Origin: Ascarosepion bandense
Lineage: Eukaryota; Mollusca; Cephalopoda; Sepiida; Sepiidae
Direction: 5' to 3'
NCBI GenBank assembly: GCA_037127315.1
Contig: JBBBDQ010001610.1
Coordinates: forward strand, 62,001 to 126,000
Length of the DNA: 64,000 nt
Part shown: positions 37,468 to 52,202 of the stretch, piece after piece
Layout: every line of letters starts with the position of its first letter
How positions within the stretch are numbered: position 1 is the stretch's first letter
The notes under the pieces: model-generated
What the model saw: only the letters and a program-made list of their open reading frames with translations
Databases searched by the model: none
What the model was told of the DNA's origin: nothing
Translations under genes and position numbers: made by a program

Positions 37468-39281
37468 TATTCCTCAATACTTCCACTAATGAACGTGGTT
37501 GCAGTCCTCACCTCCTCGGCGGACAAGGCTGAATGCTTTGCCCGTAGATTCTCGACCAATTCGTGTCTTGATTTGTCTAGAGTCCAGACACCCGATTTCC
37601 CATCAATAAATGAGGCCCACTTGAATGACGTCCACATCACGCCCTCGCTGATTTCTAGCATAATATCAAAACTTGACCCTCACAAAGCGAGTGGTGGGGA
37701 CGGAATCCCAATAATAGTTTTGAAGAAATGTGCCCCTGAACTCTCCACTCTTCTTTCTAAGCTCTACAACCTCTGCCTATCTTCCTCTTGCTTTCCTCCC
37801 TGTTGGAAGTCTTCTTCTCTGGTTCCAATATTCAAGAGAACTGGTGAGATCCTCGGACCCCGCAAATTGCCGCCCTATCAGCCTTCTTCAGATCTTCGGC
37901 AAAGTGTTCGAAGCCATTATCAAGGCTGAGGTCGTTCAGCATCTCACGGCCCACGAGCTCCTATTGGAGAAACAGTATGGCGTCCGCTTCACCAGGTCTA
38001 CTGCTGATATGATAACGACCATCACCGAGTATATATACCAGGCTCTCGACAAGAATGGTGAAGCCCGAACTGTCGCCGTGGATATCGCTAAAGCATTCGA
38101 CAGAGTATGGCATGCCGGCCTTCTACGGAAACTGCGAAGCTACGGCATAACTGGACTTTTGTTGGACTTAATCCAGCCATTCCTCTCCAACCGCACACTG
38201 AAGGTAGTTTTAAAAGGACATGCCTCCCAGAACTACCCTACAAACGCGGGTGTCCCCCAAGGCTCTATCCTACGTCCGACGCTCTTTCTAATCTACATCA
38301 ATGTTCTCCCCGATGCCATAAGATCACAAGCAGGCATGTACGCCGATGATACCACAGTATACGCTCTCCTCGATCAAAAATCTGGTGTTGATGACAAGGC
38401 GAACCTCGCGGCTGAGCATGAAAAGGACCTCCAATCCGTGGTGGATTGGGAAAGGAAATGGCTCGTAAAATTCAATTCTTCCAAAACGAATCCGCTGTCA
38501 ATTCACCACCACAGACTACCGCACCTCCCTCCCATTAGCAGGAACAGGCTTGCCTCCCAGAGAGTAAAACACTACGCCTGCTTGGCCTGACACTCCCAGC
38601 GGACCTCAATTGGAATGACTACGTCGAATCCATTGCTAAATCCACTGCTATGAAAGTCGGCTCTCTGTGCAGGTTCCGGAAATTCTTTCCGCCTGAATCT
38701 ATCCTGCACTTATACAAATCTGCCATCCGCACGTGTTTTAAATACTATTGTCCCATCTGGTCGGGTGCCCCTGCTATTCTCCTTGGGCATCTTGACAAAA
38801 TACAGCGAAGAATCTGTTATGGGATTGATACCGAACTAGCTGACCGCCTGCAGTCACTCTCTCACCGGCGTGACGTAGCTTCCCTGTGCCTCTTCTGTAA
38901 ATAATTTCATGGCTTCTGCTCTGATGAACTTAAATCACTGGTGCCCCCTAGGTGTGAGTTTGCCTGAGATACTAGATTGGCAACTAAGCCCTACACTTTT
39001 ACAGTGAAACTGATGAAATATAACCGTAATTTCTACTCCAAGAGCTTCTTTTCACGCACTACCCGCCTGTGGAATTCCATTCCACATGTTTGCTTCCCCG
39101 AAGGCTATAACCTGCAGGAAATTAAATGTAAGGTCAATAGACACCTCCTAACACACAAAACCTCCGATTCTCTCTAACTCTCCACCTATGTACATCCTAA
39201 CTCGTCTATCGCCCTGTGTAACCCTCTGCGCAATAGTAGCAGTGGTATGCCAGATTGGGGTGACATGATTTAAAAAAAAAA
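37468..39281 (+). pseudogene. LINE-A fragment with intact 3' end, unit 3
   Basis: The longest of the LINE-A copies within the duplicated units. It keeps the 38 nt lost in units 1 and 2, the normal GVPQGS motif B, YADD, and the whole C-terminal region in broken frames (37441-37929, 37730-38590, 38650-38904, 38977-39177). A short 3' UTR follows, ending in an A tail at about 39272-39281. Frameshifts lie near 37830 and 38560, and there is a stop near 38900. The 5' end is truncated at the same point as in unit 1, so one insertion preceded the duplications. Confidence 0.85.
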
Positions 39282-40390
39282 CTGACATTATTTAATTAGT
39301 TAAACCTCTTTTTGCTTTAATAAACAATGTATTTTAAAGACATTATAGACTAAAAAATAGAAATTCGTTTATTAATGCAATTTTAAAGGAACTATTTTAA
39401 TTTTTTAAATTTTAATAATTTATAAAGATTCAAAAAATATTTTCAAAGTATTTCAAAGACTTTTAGATGTTGGGCTGTTACGTTATAAATTTAAGACTAT
39501 ATTTACAAATAGAAAATTGGAAATTTTAACACAAATCATCGAGCCATCGCATTTTTACAATAATTGTTAAATGTTTAATTATTTGAAGTTTTGTTTTTTT
39601 TGTTTTTTTTTTGCTTGTGGTAATTTCTGTGTGTCCATGCAAAAGTCATGTGTCTCGCGGTTTCTTACCGGAAATAATTTTGAAAATTTATAATTCAAGT
39701 CGCCATACACTTATCTTTCCCCACAACTGTTGAGCTGTCATCAATATGTCAAATACAAGAAAATGGCCAGGATGTACAACACTGTCTATGAGAAATAATT
39801 TTATTCTCAATTTTATGCTATAAAGTAGTAATACTTGTGTAAATCAGATCAATTCAACATTAAATTTGATAATTTTCTAAAAATTATATGTTACAGATTT
39901 ATATTCTACTTTTGAAAGTTTTAAAACCAAGAAGTGATTTTTTTTCAATTGCTTCAATCGCACATAAATGGGAGAAAAATTGAAAAAAATTGCAAACTTA
40001 TAAATTCTAATCAATAATATCTTTGTTTGAAATACACAGAAATATTTCACTTACTGGAGATAGAAAATTGAATCATTTACCTTTCAATAAAATCTAAAAG
40101 AAAAGTTTCAAAATCTTCTTCAATTCTAATAGTTCAAATTAAATGTTGGTTTTCGGAGATGAGTAGATGTATCTGCTTAAGTTGTATTAACTTCAATCAA
40201 CTAAAAATCTAGCGTAAATTCCTAACAGATATTTCTCCGGTAGTTGCTTTAAGATATGTACGCAAAAGAACCTCTTTAACAGATTCGTCAGTCATCGAAA
40301 TGTTCAGTAATATTGGTCATACAATATATTCAGGAATCACTAATCTTATCAACTAAGGAAAAAATAAATCAGACAATAGAACTAAAAGCT

Positions 40391-40828
40391 ATTTTTTTTT
40401 TTTATAAGCGTTTCTCCCCGAGCAAGGCATGTCACTGCCACTACTGCGCAGGGGGCTACGTAGAGTGGAGAAAGGCTGATTAAGTATAGGAAATGTCAGA
40501 GGGTGGGTGATAGGCGGGTAAGGATACTGAGAATGAGGGTTGGGTAGATGAGAGTGTTCTGAGAATAGTTGGGAGTTAGTGTGATAGGAGGTGTCTAATG
40601 ACCCTACATTTAAACACCTGGAGATTGTAGCTGTCGGGAAAGCAGAGTTGTGGAAGGGAGTTCCACAGGCGGGAAGCGCGAGAAATGAAGCTGTTGGAGT
40701 AGAATTTACGGTTACATCTTATTTGTTTAACTGTAAATGGGTGGGACCTAGTTGCTAATCAAGTATCTCGTGTAAATTCGTGCTTAGGCGGCACCAGTGA
40801 TCTAAGCTCATCGGAGCAGAAGCCATCT
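40391..40828 (-). pseudogene. Antisense LINE-A 3' end, unit 3
   Basis: Orthologous fragment in unit 3, slightly more diverged, with the same poly-T edge. Confidence 0.72.
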
Positions 40829-43260
40829 ATGAGACTATAAAGACAAAACAAGATTTTTCAAACCGATGTAAAACATTTTACAGGGAAAGTGGTAAGACAA
40901 GAATTGAAATGACCATCCCTCCACAGAAATAGAAGACATTTCTAGGAAAAAAATATGTGCTTGCCCTAAAGAACATAAAGAAGCAGACTGGATTGCGCAA
41001 GTGATTGATCGAATGAAAAATAAATCAGAAGAGACATGAGCTGGAATCAGAGTAGAGGATGTTAAATGTCAACTGAAAAAGCACACAATTGAACATTTCC
41101 AGGAATAAATAAAATTCCTAAGTTTTGGCTATATTATTTTAATTCAGCATATAGAACTCTAGACAAAATCTTCAAGAAATGATTAACAATTCCACTAAAC
41201 TTCGTGCATGGATGACCAAAGGAATTACCTTTCTTCTACCCGGGATTAGTGACACAAATAATCCGAAAAACTACAGACCAGTTTCATGCCTTCCAACAAC
41301 ACACAAATTATTAACATCTGTTTTACCAAACATTTACCAAACTGTTTTACCAAACATTGGAAAGAAATGATATGTTACAGCTTGAACAAATAGAGTGCAA
41401 ACATAGCTGTTACAGATGTAAACACCAATTATTTATTAACATGATGATTTTGGAAACCTGCTTTGATGCAAAGATAAATCTTTGTACTGTCTCGATAGAA
41501 TATCGTAAATCATTCAATAGTGTATTACTGGAACTTTAAGATTTTAATTATGTACAAGGTATCACCAGTCATGACCAATTTCATCAAACAATGTATGTTG
41601 ACATCGAAAACAGCCCTTTACCTCAATCATATAAATGGAACCTATAAGTCTGGTAAATTAAACAACAGGGGTATATCTCAATGTATCTCTTTGTCTCTTA
41701 TTATTTTGCTTATCAGTAATAGCATCAACCAGTCAACTTAACAAGAAATAATGTGGTTATAAAATAGCCCCCCTCCCGCCAAAAAAAATAAGTAATCTAT
41801 TTTACATAGATGATTTAGGTTGTATGGTAAGAATGACAATGAGCTAGAACGAATTCTGCAAACTGTAAAATACTTCAGTGAAGATATTGGAAGAAATTTC
41901 AGTCTGAATAAATGTACTAGAGCTACAATTCTACGGGGATCACTACAACAAACCTGTTAAATTGGCTTGGACCATGCTGTAACGATAAAAGTCTTAGAGC
42001 AAGAAGAAGTTACATATTTTTAAATGAGGGTGAAAAAATTCGCCAAAAAAAAAAATGAAAGAAATAGTGCGTAAAGAGTACTATACAAGGCTACTACTGA
42101 TATTAAAAACTGAATTGGATTCTCAAAACAGATTTATGGACATCAATAACCTTGCCATCCAAGTGGTTCAATACAGCCTCAAAATATTGCCCTGGACTCT
42201 AAACGACATCAGATAAAAAATTCTAAGACAAGAAAGCATCTTTCTAAACATAAGTTACATCATCCAAAGGCTGACGTAGACCGCATATACATACCCACGT
42301 AAAAAAGGAGGAAAGGTCTTATTCAGCTAGAATTGTCATACAAGTCAACAACTATTGGCTTACTAAAATAACTAGAAACAACAAAGGACTGGATAATGTT
42401 AAACAACATGAAAACACAAAGAAAAATGCTAAAAAATGAAAGAAGGCAATAAATACAAAGAAGATTTATATTTAGTAGATTCTGTAAAAAAATCTGAACA
42501 GAAAAAAAGAACAGCAAAAATATGAAAAAAAGCCAAGGATAAAGCTCTTGACCTTCTGAAACAATGCTGGTAAGAGAAACCTCAGCATGGGGAATATCCA
42601 GAACTTCTTTCTAAATCCCAATGTTCATAAAGTTAATACTCTTCGATGGTTACGTGTATCTGGATTAAAATCTGAATCTGAAGTCTTTATTCTTGCTGCG
42701 GAAGACCAAAGTCTTTTCACTAGAAACATTCAGGCAAACATTTTATATAATAATGTGGATTAAAAATGCAGGTTCTGTGATAAATACCCAGAAACAATAG
42801 ACCATCTAATCTCAGGATGTTCTGTACTTGATCGAAATTACTATAAAATCATCGAGATGGAGTGGGATAATATTTACACTCGACAATGTGCAAACACTAG
42901 GGAAATATATAAACAAACACTAGTATAAACATCACCCAGCACCGGTCTCAGAAATGAAATAGGCCGGAAGTTATTTTTAAAAACCAACAAAAAAATCCTG
43001 TTTATTAATTGATATGGATTGTCGAGCGGACTGTAATATAAAATATATATAGAAACTTTTAAATTAAACGAGAAAAATGTAGAAATTGAAAATAAGTATC
43101 GTAACAGTGACTGTGGGTGCACTTGAAATTATAAAGAATGGAACAAAAAATACATTGAAAGAATTCGGGGAAACACCAGCTTAAGAAATCTACAAAAATT
43201 ATCTTGTTCAAGACAGCCAAAAAACTAAGGAGACCTTTGTCTATGTAACGCTAAAGACGT
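40829..43260 (+). pseudogene. Decayed R2-like LINE (LINE-B), unit 3
   Basis: A less degraded version. The catalytic motif still reads YIDD (about 41800-41815). The segment missing in units 1 and 2 is present at about 42317-42510 and encodes GLIQLELSYKSTTIGL. The C-terminal end is more diverged. It still carries stops and frameshifts and is not functional. Confidence 0.7.
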
Positions 43261-44274
<1,014 letters not shown>

Positions 44275-44660
44275 TCTGACCGTAAAGAAGACAAGTCTAC
44301 GGAACAGCGGTGTTGTAGTAAAGCCAATATATGTAGTAGGTTTATTATTAGTACCAGAGATACCATCTCTGAACGGACATGTAAATTGACACTCTACATT
44401 GGTTTTTTTGATGCTGCTCCTATTTTCACACGATGTGATTCTCTGTAGAACCAGATTTCTTTCTCCTGAATTTCCTACTTCATCTGTGATCAGATATTCA
44501 AGTTTACGCTGCCATTTATAGCGACCGATATTACATAACAGTCTAGAAATTTTTCCTTGGTTTCTAACGATATTTTCCCGATTCTTTATAATTTACTTAA
44601 TTTTAGAGATTTCAATGCGCCTTCATATTTTGGTGTAGCATCTTTCATTCCCTGTTAAAA
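44275..44660 (-). pseudogene. Antisense Penelope-like GIY-YIG fragment, unit 3
   Basis: A less eroded copy at the nuclease start. It reads YIGFTTTPLFRRL and so retains the arginine pair changed in units 1 and 2. The distal part is replaced by unrelated sequence to the left. Confidence 0.6.
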
Positions 44661-45812
44661 CACGTTCAAGATACTCATCACACATATTAGATGATTTGAT
44701 ATACAAGAAATGTAGTCTTTGTTTTCCTATCCCAAGAAAGTTACCCGGGTCCGATACTCACAACTGTATCTTTAGCAAATCTGACAATAATATGAAATGC
44801 CTTCAGTAAAGTCTTCCACTCTGTCGGGTCCATAAAATAGTCTGAATTCATCATCGAAAATTCACCATTTTTCCATATACAACAAATATCTTAAAACATA
44901 TATAATTAATGTAAATTTATAATTAGGTTTCAATAAATATATTTTAGGTTTAAAAAACGAAAGTAACTTTGACATCTGATTTTGAAAATATCAATTGCCA
45001 AAATTACAGAAAAGATCTTGAAATATTAAAAAGCAAATTCACAGAAAATTATCGACATTGGCTTGAACCATCGCCTGCAGACGACTTCAGTATCGCCTGC
45101 AACTTTTCTGGTCAGTTGCCATTTTTAAGTTGGTGATTGCTGCCATAATTCTTGCCTTCAGATCATCTTTGTTGTAACAATGATTTTTGTTTGTCTCTCA
45201 CTCAACATGACTTGATTCAACTGCTTGTGTGGCATGGTGCAGAATGTTGTTGTCAGAGATACGGTAGAAAAGGAGAAATGGTAGATTTTTTGGGGAACAA
45301 AAATATATGCACGCATAGATACCTTCCATATACCTATCCCTGGGTTCAAATCCAATGTCCGTCTATATCCGTTTAACGTGTGTGCAAATAGAATCACTTA
45401 CAGGGATTATTTAGTTTCAAACGATTAAGTTTTGATGTCCTTGAATAATTTTCTTTAGAGATATATCATCAATGATTTTTATGCGTTGATTGCGATTACT
45501 CTGGGCACACAGTTTAATAATATATTTGTCAAAGTCCACGAAATATAGACCATTTGACTGACAATTTTTCACAAATTACAGATGCTTTATTAACACCAAT
45601 AAATTAGAGGTCCAACATAACAACAACAACAAAAAGAAAATAATAAAAAATAAATGAGAATGAACACTAATAAAAAATCTCATGTATATTTCATAAACAA
45701 TATTTCTCTAAATTCACTGTCGGTGTCGAAATAAGTTTTACAAATCATTTGATATGTTAAAATCAGTGATAGAAATAAGGACAAAACGTTAATTACAAAT
45801 CAACAATCTACT

Positions 45813-45818
45813 TTTATT
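45813..45818 (-). promoter_or_regulatory. Poly(A) signal AATAAA, peptide gene copy 4
   Basis: AATAAA on the minus strand about 61 nt after the stop. Confidence 0.6.
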
Positions 45819-45878
45819 TTGCACATTGAAATGTTACAATAGGAAATGAAAAGTAATCATGTCCAGTATTTCAATTGT

Positions 45879-46290
45879 CTATGACTCATTGCTGCCTTCA
45901 GCATCGGCATCGGCGGCAGCTTCTGTGGCTGTCTCCTCAGTCACTTGAACATCTTCACCAGAAGCTTCTTGCTGTTCCTCTGCGATGACGTTGCTTACTG
46001 GAAAGAAACAAAAACATTATTAATAATATAATAGTTTTTTTTTAAAATAATTATTTAATAAGTTTGTTTTTATATTTGCAATATGTATTCTACATATTAG
46101 ATGAAATCTTTTTCAGAATTTCTGAAAAGAACATTTTGGGCAAAGCAGTTACATTTCAGTTAAAACATTTAAAAGAAAACTGATAAAATATGTAAAATAT
46201 TTATGCATAACTTAAAATATATTAATTATTCGTACCTGCGAAGGCAGTGAAGACGCAGAGAGCCAAAAGAAAGATGAGTTTTCCAGACAT
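45879..46290 (-). CDS. Acidic secreted micropeptide, copy 4 (57 aa, two coding exons)
   Basis: Coding exons 46290-46236 and 45997-45879. The reading frame and splice phase are preserved although the surrounding unit 4 has lost several kilobases and intron 2 is about 26 nt shorter than in copy 1. The acceptor is CTTTCCAG and the sequence before the ATG is altered (ATTATT instead of ATCATC), but both are functional-looking. The protein shares Ala16 and Ala42 with copies 2 and 3 and uniquely has Ala30 in place of Gly. S-x-E motifs and the C-terminal sequon are retained. Survival of an intact frame in the most diverged unit argues for selection on the gene. Function is unrecognised. Confidence 0.78.
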
Positions 46291-46827
46291 AATAATCTGT
46301 AAAAAATATTCAAAATAATTAATAATATATAATAAAGTTATAAAAATTTTTGCAGACCCTCACTCATTCGCAATAGTTAAGGTAGATATCTTGAATCTCT
46401 TTAGAAGTAATAACTAATATTTTTCATTATTTTATAGTAATATATAGGGCGACTTATAAATTGAAAGCATTATTTATTTTATTTATCATCTGTTAACACA
46501 AAAAAGTAAATTGTCCTTTCCGGCCATATCCGGTAAATAGCTAAATATATAATTTCGATTATCATGTGCTGTAATGTTGGACATGCAGTTGATGTAATCA
46601 ATAAACTTTCAGGATGGGAAAGCAGAGCCGGGTTCAATTTCTTATCAGGTTAGTGTCATTCATTTACGCACAAATATCTTAACACTCCCATTGACCGAAA
46701 TGAGACATGAACGATGAAGCCTGTCACATACGTAGCTACCAATCAAACATTTCTCTATTGCAGTAAAAGAATGACCTATTTCTCCATATATATGGAATCT
46801 GTGGAAAGTTGACGTTAATTATAGGAT

Positions 46828-46838
46828 ACACACACACA

Positions 46839-46903
<65 letters not shown>

Positions 46904-46951
46904 TCACACACACACATACACAAATAAACAGAAACACAAACACACACACAG
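46828..46951. repeat. CA microsatellite in intron 1, copy 4
   Basis: Long (CA)n with a few interruptions and no leading (GC)n block. It accounts for the longer intron 1 of copy 4. Confidence 0.9.
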
Positions 46952-47113
46952 ATGATATTCATTGATTTGGCTTAAAGTATAATTGGTAAAACATCGAAAA
47001 AAATAAAGCTTCATGAAATACAGATTCCTACTTTAGCAAAACTCTCTGAATATAAAATTGTTCACAAATGTAAATGTAAAGAAATAGCGATAATAATATT
47101 TGTATTGACTTAC

Positions 47114-47178
47114 TTTGTGGTGCTGTGTTGTGGGAACAAAAATTGACGATTCAACAGTTGAACGTTGTCAAAGAAAGT
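47114..47178 (-). other. 5' non-coding exon, peptide gene copy 4
   Basis: Predicted 65-nt leader exon ending at the GTAAGT donor (47113-47108). Intron 1 is 817 nt, lengthened by a long CA microsatellite. Confidence 0.6.
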
Positions 47179-47209
47179 GACTTAGATGTGAGAGAGCCCG
47201 ATTTTTATA
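47174..47209 (-). promoter_or_regulatory. TATA + initiator core promoter, peptide gene copy 4
   Basis: TATAAAAA at 47209-47202 and initiator A at 47178, with 31-nt spacing, kept despite divergence of the flanks. Confidence 0.67.
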
Positions 47210-49124
47210 GCAGAATATCTACGTGACTTACTTTAATTCCCTTTGTTGTCTTATGAAAGGATTATTACTTTTCAATAAAGAATTCTCTTTGGAATGTGAA
47301 GAACGGGTTTAATCTTTACTTATTTATGACAAAAATGTTTTGGTTCATTTCATATTTCAAATAAGTTGTTTATAATTTTTTCATGCCATGTCTATTTGTT
47401 TCTGTTTAAACATTGACTACCCACCAGCGTTTGTCATTTATTAAGATTTATGTTACCAAACGCTTTTCAAGTATTTCTTATTTATTCTTAAATCGGATAT
47501 TCTTCAATGTGTGTCTTTGTTAATACGTCATTAACATTTATTGAATTGGATTTTACGAAAGCACACAGTAAAAAGTTTTTGTTTTGAAAATTCCAAATAG
47601 AATTATATATTTCATCCTCAGATAATAAGATTCGAAAACGTCTTTTTGTTTAGACTTGTAAAAATATCATGATGAAATATTTGAGTTCGTTATTTTGCAG
47701 ATTTAATTATTGAAAGACTAGCAAAAAGTCAAATATATTTTAACCTATTCGATATTTCAAAGAAACCTGCTTACATTTTATTGTTGTTTAGCAGATTTTT
47801 ATATTAACTTTTCATTTTTCACCAGATTTTGATTGACATTCGTTGCCAAATTCTTAACTATTAATTATTAGATTGCCTTTCTCGGAAAAGTTATTCAAAG
47901 ACTTTTTATTCAATGATCATGCTGACGTTGGTAGATGATGCCAAACCTTGGGCTTTGACGCCTTGTACATACCGTGGTTCTTGAAGATATCAACGATCAT
48001 GGCTCTCGGCGACATTCTTATCATTTTTTAGCGCTTAAAAACTTTTGTCTTTTCAATATCTATCCAACTCCTAGTTCCGACATTTGTTTGCACGATCTCG
48101 TTAATATTGTTTCATATTGTTTCTTTCTGTTCCTATTTCTCTCCAATAAATTTACCACCAATTTTTTCGATCGTTCATTCTCATATCTAAAGTTAATCTC
48201 TAACTGATATTAAGTATAAATATCGTCTTCATTTTCATTTTTCTTAAAACAAAGGAATATCTATAGTGTTCCCAGCTCTCCTCTGTAAAACACATTCCTA
48301 GTTTTACGAAATAAAATTTTATAATCAAAATTGGTTTTATTAGTTGAACGCAAAATTTATTGGAGAGTGTAAATAATCAATTATCTTTTCCCACCATTAA
48401 ATGCAATAAAACTATGACTTTATTTAATTAGTTCAGCCTCTTTTTGCTTTAATAAACAATATATATTAAAGACATCATAGACTGAAAAAATAGAAATTCG
48501 GTTATTAAAGCAATTTTAAAAGAACTGTTTTAATTTTTGAAATTATAATTATTTATAAAGTTTCAAAAATTATTTTCAAATAATTTCAATGACTTTTAGA
48601 TATTGGGCTGTTACGTTATTAATTAAAAACTATATTTACTAATCTAAAATTGAAAAGTTTAACAAAAATCATCTAGCCATCGCATTTCTACAATAATGTT
48701 TAATTATTTGAATTTTTTAGCGTGTAGTAATTTCTGTGTGTCCATGAAAAAGTCATGCGTTTCACGGTTTCTTAACGGAAATAATTTTGACAATTTTATA
48801 ATTTCCAGTCACCATACACTTATCTTTCCCACAGCTGTCGAGCTGTCATCAATCTGTCAAATACAAGGGAATGGCCAGAATGTAGATCACTGTATAGAAA
48901 AAAATTCTATTCTCAATTTTATGCTATAAAGAAGTAATACTTGTGTAAATCTGATTAATTCAACATTAAATTTGCTAGTCTTCTAAAGATTATTTTATCA
49001 GATTTATATTCTACTTTGAAAGTTTTAAAACGAAGAATTGATTTTTGTTTACAAATGCCCCGATCGCACGAAATGGGAGAAAAATTGAAAAATTAAAAAA
49101 TGTTGCAAACCTTTAGATTTGCAA

Positions 49125-50240
49125 CATTTAGTCCAATACAGCCTCAACATTTGAACTGGACTCTAAACGATATCAGACGAAAGGATTCTAAGATACCTTT
49201 TAAACATAAGATACATCATCCAAAGGCTGACGTAGACCGCATATACATACCACCGTAAAGAAGGAGATAAAGGTCTTATTCAGCTAGAATTGTCATACAA
49301 GTCAACAACTATTGGCTTACTAACATAAATAGAAACAACAAAGGACTGGATAATGCTAAACAACATGAAAACAGAAAGAAAAAAATCTTCAATGATGAAA
49401 GAAGGCAATAAATACAAAGAAGCTTTATATTTAGTAGATTCTGTAAAAAAATCTGAACAGAAACCAAGAATATTATCGCAGCAAAAATATGAAAATAAAA
49501 AGCCAAGGATGAAGCTGTTGACCTTATGAAACAACGCTGGCAAGAGAAACCTCTGCATATCCAGAACTTATATGTAAAACCCAATGTTCATAAAGTTAAT
49601 ACACATCGATGGTTACGTGTATCTGGATTAAAATCTGAATCTGATGTCTTTATTCTTTCTGCGCAAGACGAAAGTCTTCTCACTAGGAACATTTAGGCAA
49701 ATATTTTACGTAATAATGTGGATTCAAAATGCAGATTCCCTGATAAATACCATGAAACAGTAGACCATCTAATCTCAGGATGTTCTGTACTTGTCATAAT
49801 TTAATATGAAAATCATCACCATTGGGTAAGATAATATTTATATAGGACAATGTGCAAACACTATGGAAATATATAAACAAATACTGGTATAAACATCACC
49901 CAGCACCAGTTACAGAAATAATATAGCCCTGACGTTACTTTTAAAAACCAACCAAAAAAACATCCTGCTTATTAATTGATATGGATTGTCGAGCGGATTG
50001 TAATATAAAAAATATATAGAAACCTGGAAATTGAAAGAGAAAAATGTAGAAATTGAAAACAATTATCGTAACGGTGAGTGTGGGTTCACTTGAAATGATA
50101 AAGAAATGGAACAAAAAACACATTGAATGTATTCCTGCAAACCCCAGCTTAAGAGATATGCAAAAATTGTCTTGTTAAGTACAGCCCACAGACTGATGAG
50201 AACTTTTTCTCTGCAACGCTAGGGTTGTTAGGGAGATAAA
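49125..50240 (+). pseudogene. R2-like LINE (LINE-B) C-terminal remnant, unit 4
   Basis: Only the last half of LINE-B remains, because a deletion removed the RT part. It keeps the GLIQLELSYKS segment (about 49270) and the C-terminal knuckle and tail region, with multiple stops. Confidence 0.65.
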
Positions 50241-51027
50241 AAAAATATGAAAGCCCTGTGAATTTTTTTTTTTGTATTGAAAAAAAAATTCTCCAACATT
50301 AATCTTCTCTAAAAAAAAATTCCATATAGAATTATATATTTCATCTTCAGATTAGAAAATGTCAAGAAGAAATATTTGATTTCGATATTTTACAGATATA
50401 ATTATTTATCTAGATATAAATATATATTTTTACTTATTCGATATTTCAAAGAAACTTGTTTTTATTTATTTGTTGTTTGTCAGATTTTTATAATTAACTT
50501 TCATTTCTCACCAAATTTTTATTAATAGTCGTTGCCAAATTCTTAACTATCGCTTATTAGATTGCCCTTTTTGCAAATATGATTAAAGATACTTGGCGAT
50601 CATGCTGACGACGGCATATGATGTAAAACTTGAAATGTGACTCATTGTATGTGCCGTGATCATTGAAGACGTTAACGATCATGGCTCACCGCAACATTCT
50701 TATCTTTCATAGCGCTGAACAACGTGTGTCTTTTTAATATCTATCCAACTCCCTGTTCCGACATTTATTTACACCATCTAGTTGTTGTTGTTTCATACTA
50801 TTTCCCTCTGTCCCTCTTTCTTTCCGATATATTTACTGCTTAAAATTTTCATCCTTCTTTCTCATTTCTAAATTTCATGGCTTACTGAATTTAAGCATAA
50901 ATATCATTTTCATTTCCATTTTTCTTAAGACAAAGGCATATCTATAGTATTCCCAGCACTCCTCTGTAGAAACTTATCCCTGTTGCTTTAATTTATTTGT
51001 TTCTTTTATGAAAGTTGTCCATCAATC

Positions 51028-51485
51028 ATTGCCATATAGGAGTATTTATATTACATGGCAGTTCTGCACTCTTTTCTTTGATTCTAATGAAACTGTCTTC
51101 TACTTCTTAACACTTTCTTTTAGTCTTTGAATGGTTATTTTTTTGCCATTCCAATGCGGTTTCAGATTTCTATGTCACATTTCTTGTGTCCATTAAAATA
51201 ATTTCCAGATATTTAAATTTCTGTAATTTTTTGATTTTGACAATTCCACTTCGTGGCTTGGTCTTTTTTACTTGATGAGAAATACACATTCTTTCTTCAT
51301 ACAATTTGTGATTAGTCCTTTCTTCTCGCTTTCCGTTACTAAATAGTTTTTGGGACACCTGTAGTTTTTTCCGTACATGTCATTAAAGAGGTGTTATTAG
51401 CGTATCTTAGGTTGTTAATATCGTGAACACCGATAATAAATTCTGGTAAAAACAAAGTTCTTCTTCCGTCGTTTGAGAGCTTTGA
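51028..51485 (-). pseudogene. Antisense RTE-like LINE RT fragment, unit 4
   Basis: Orthologous fragment in unit 4 with one visible coding difference (Ser for Ile after KTKPR). Non-functional. Confidence 0.6.
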
Positions 51486-51731
51486 TAGTGAGTAGAACTA
51501 TCAAGGATCAATCAAATATTCACACATTGCTACACACTACAAATACCTATTATATATGAACACGAACTTCGTACATTTCCCTCTAGATATATGATGAAAT
51601 TGATACAACCCAAACCGGTCACTCATTTAATATTGGCCTCAACAAAACCTTGAATTTCCTTATCGTTCTACATTTATCTCCAGATAATATTTACGTTTGT
51701 TGGTTACTAGTCTCGGTAATATTAATTTACT

Positions 51732-51910
51732 CGCAGTATAGCCCGGCGTTGCTCGGATGTAATGAAAGCTTTAAAACTAATCCATGGTCCTAGGGCTCAG
51801 AAACAGCCTAAAGAACATTTTTGTGAAATTTGGTGAGAATCGGATAAAAATTGTGGATTTGTATAAAGGACATACAGACAGATAAACAGACTCACGCATA
51901 AACATCTTGC

Positions 51911-51965
<55 letters not shown>

Positions 51966-52202
51966 GATTTTCTGCACTATCGTAAGAAATGCAACCTTGA
52001 AACTTCGGAATATCGTTTCTTGTTTTTTTCTATGAGTGTATCAAATTTGATTAAAATCGGACCACTCCTTCTATAAACCGATTTTTTCGATTATCGATAT
52101 TTATCGGGGTTACCTCGACACAAAACCTAGCTAAGAACACACGCAGACATTTAAATCTTCACGAAAATCGGTTCAGCCGTTTCATTGTCTTTTGTTAACG
52201 GA
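51732..52202 (+). repeat. Dispersed repeat with GTTGCTCGG core, unit 4
   Basis: Orthologous block. Its (TA)n is longer (51915-51962), the T-rich segment after it is shorter, and the following CA tract is interrupted. Confidence 0.42.

Noticed and set aside
48696..48929. 77-codon frame in unit 4 and related 64-codon frame at 59019
   Set aside because: The equivalent region in units 1-3 has stops and frameshifts in different places, so there is no coding constraint.
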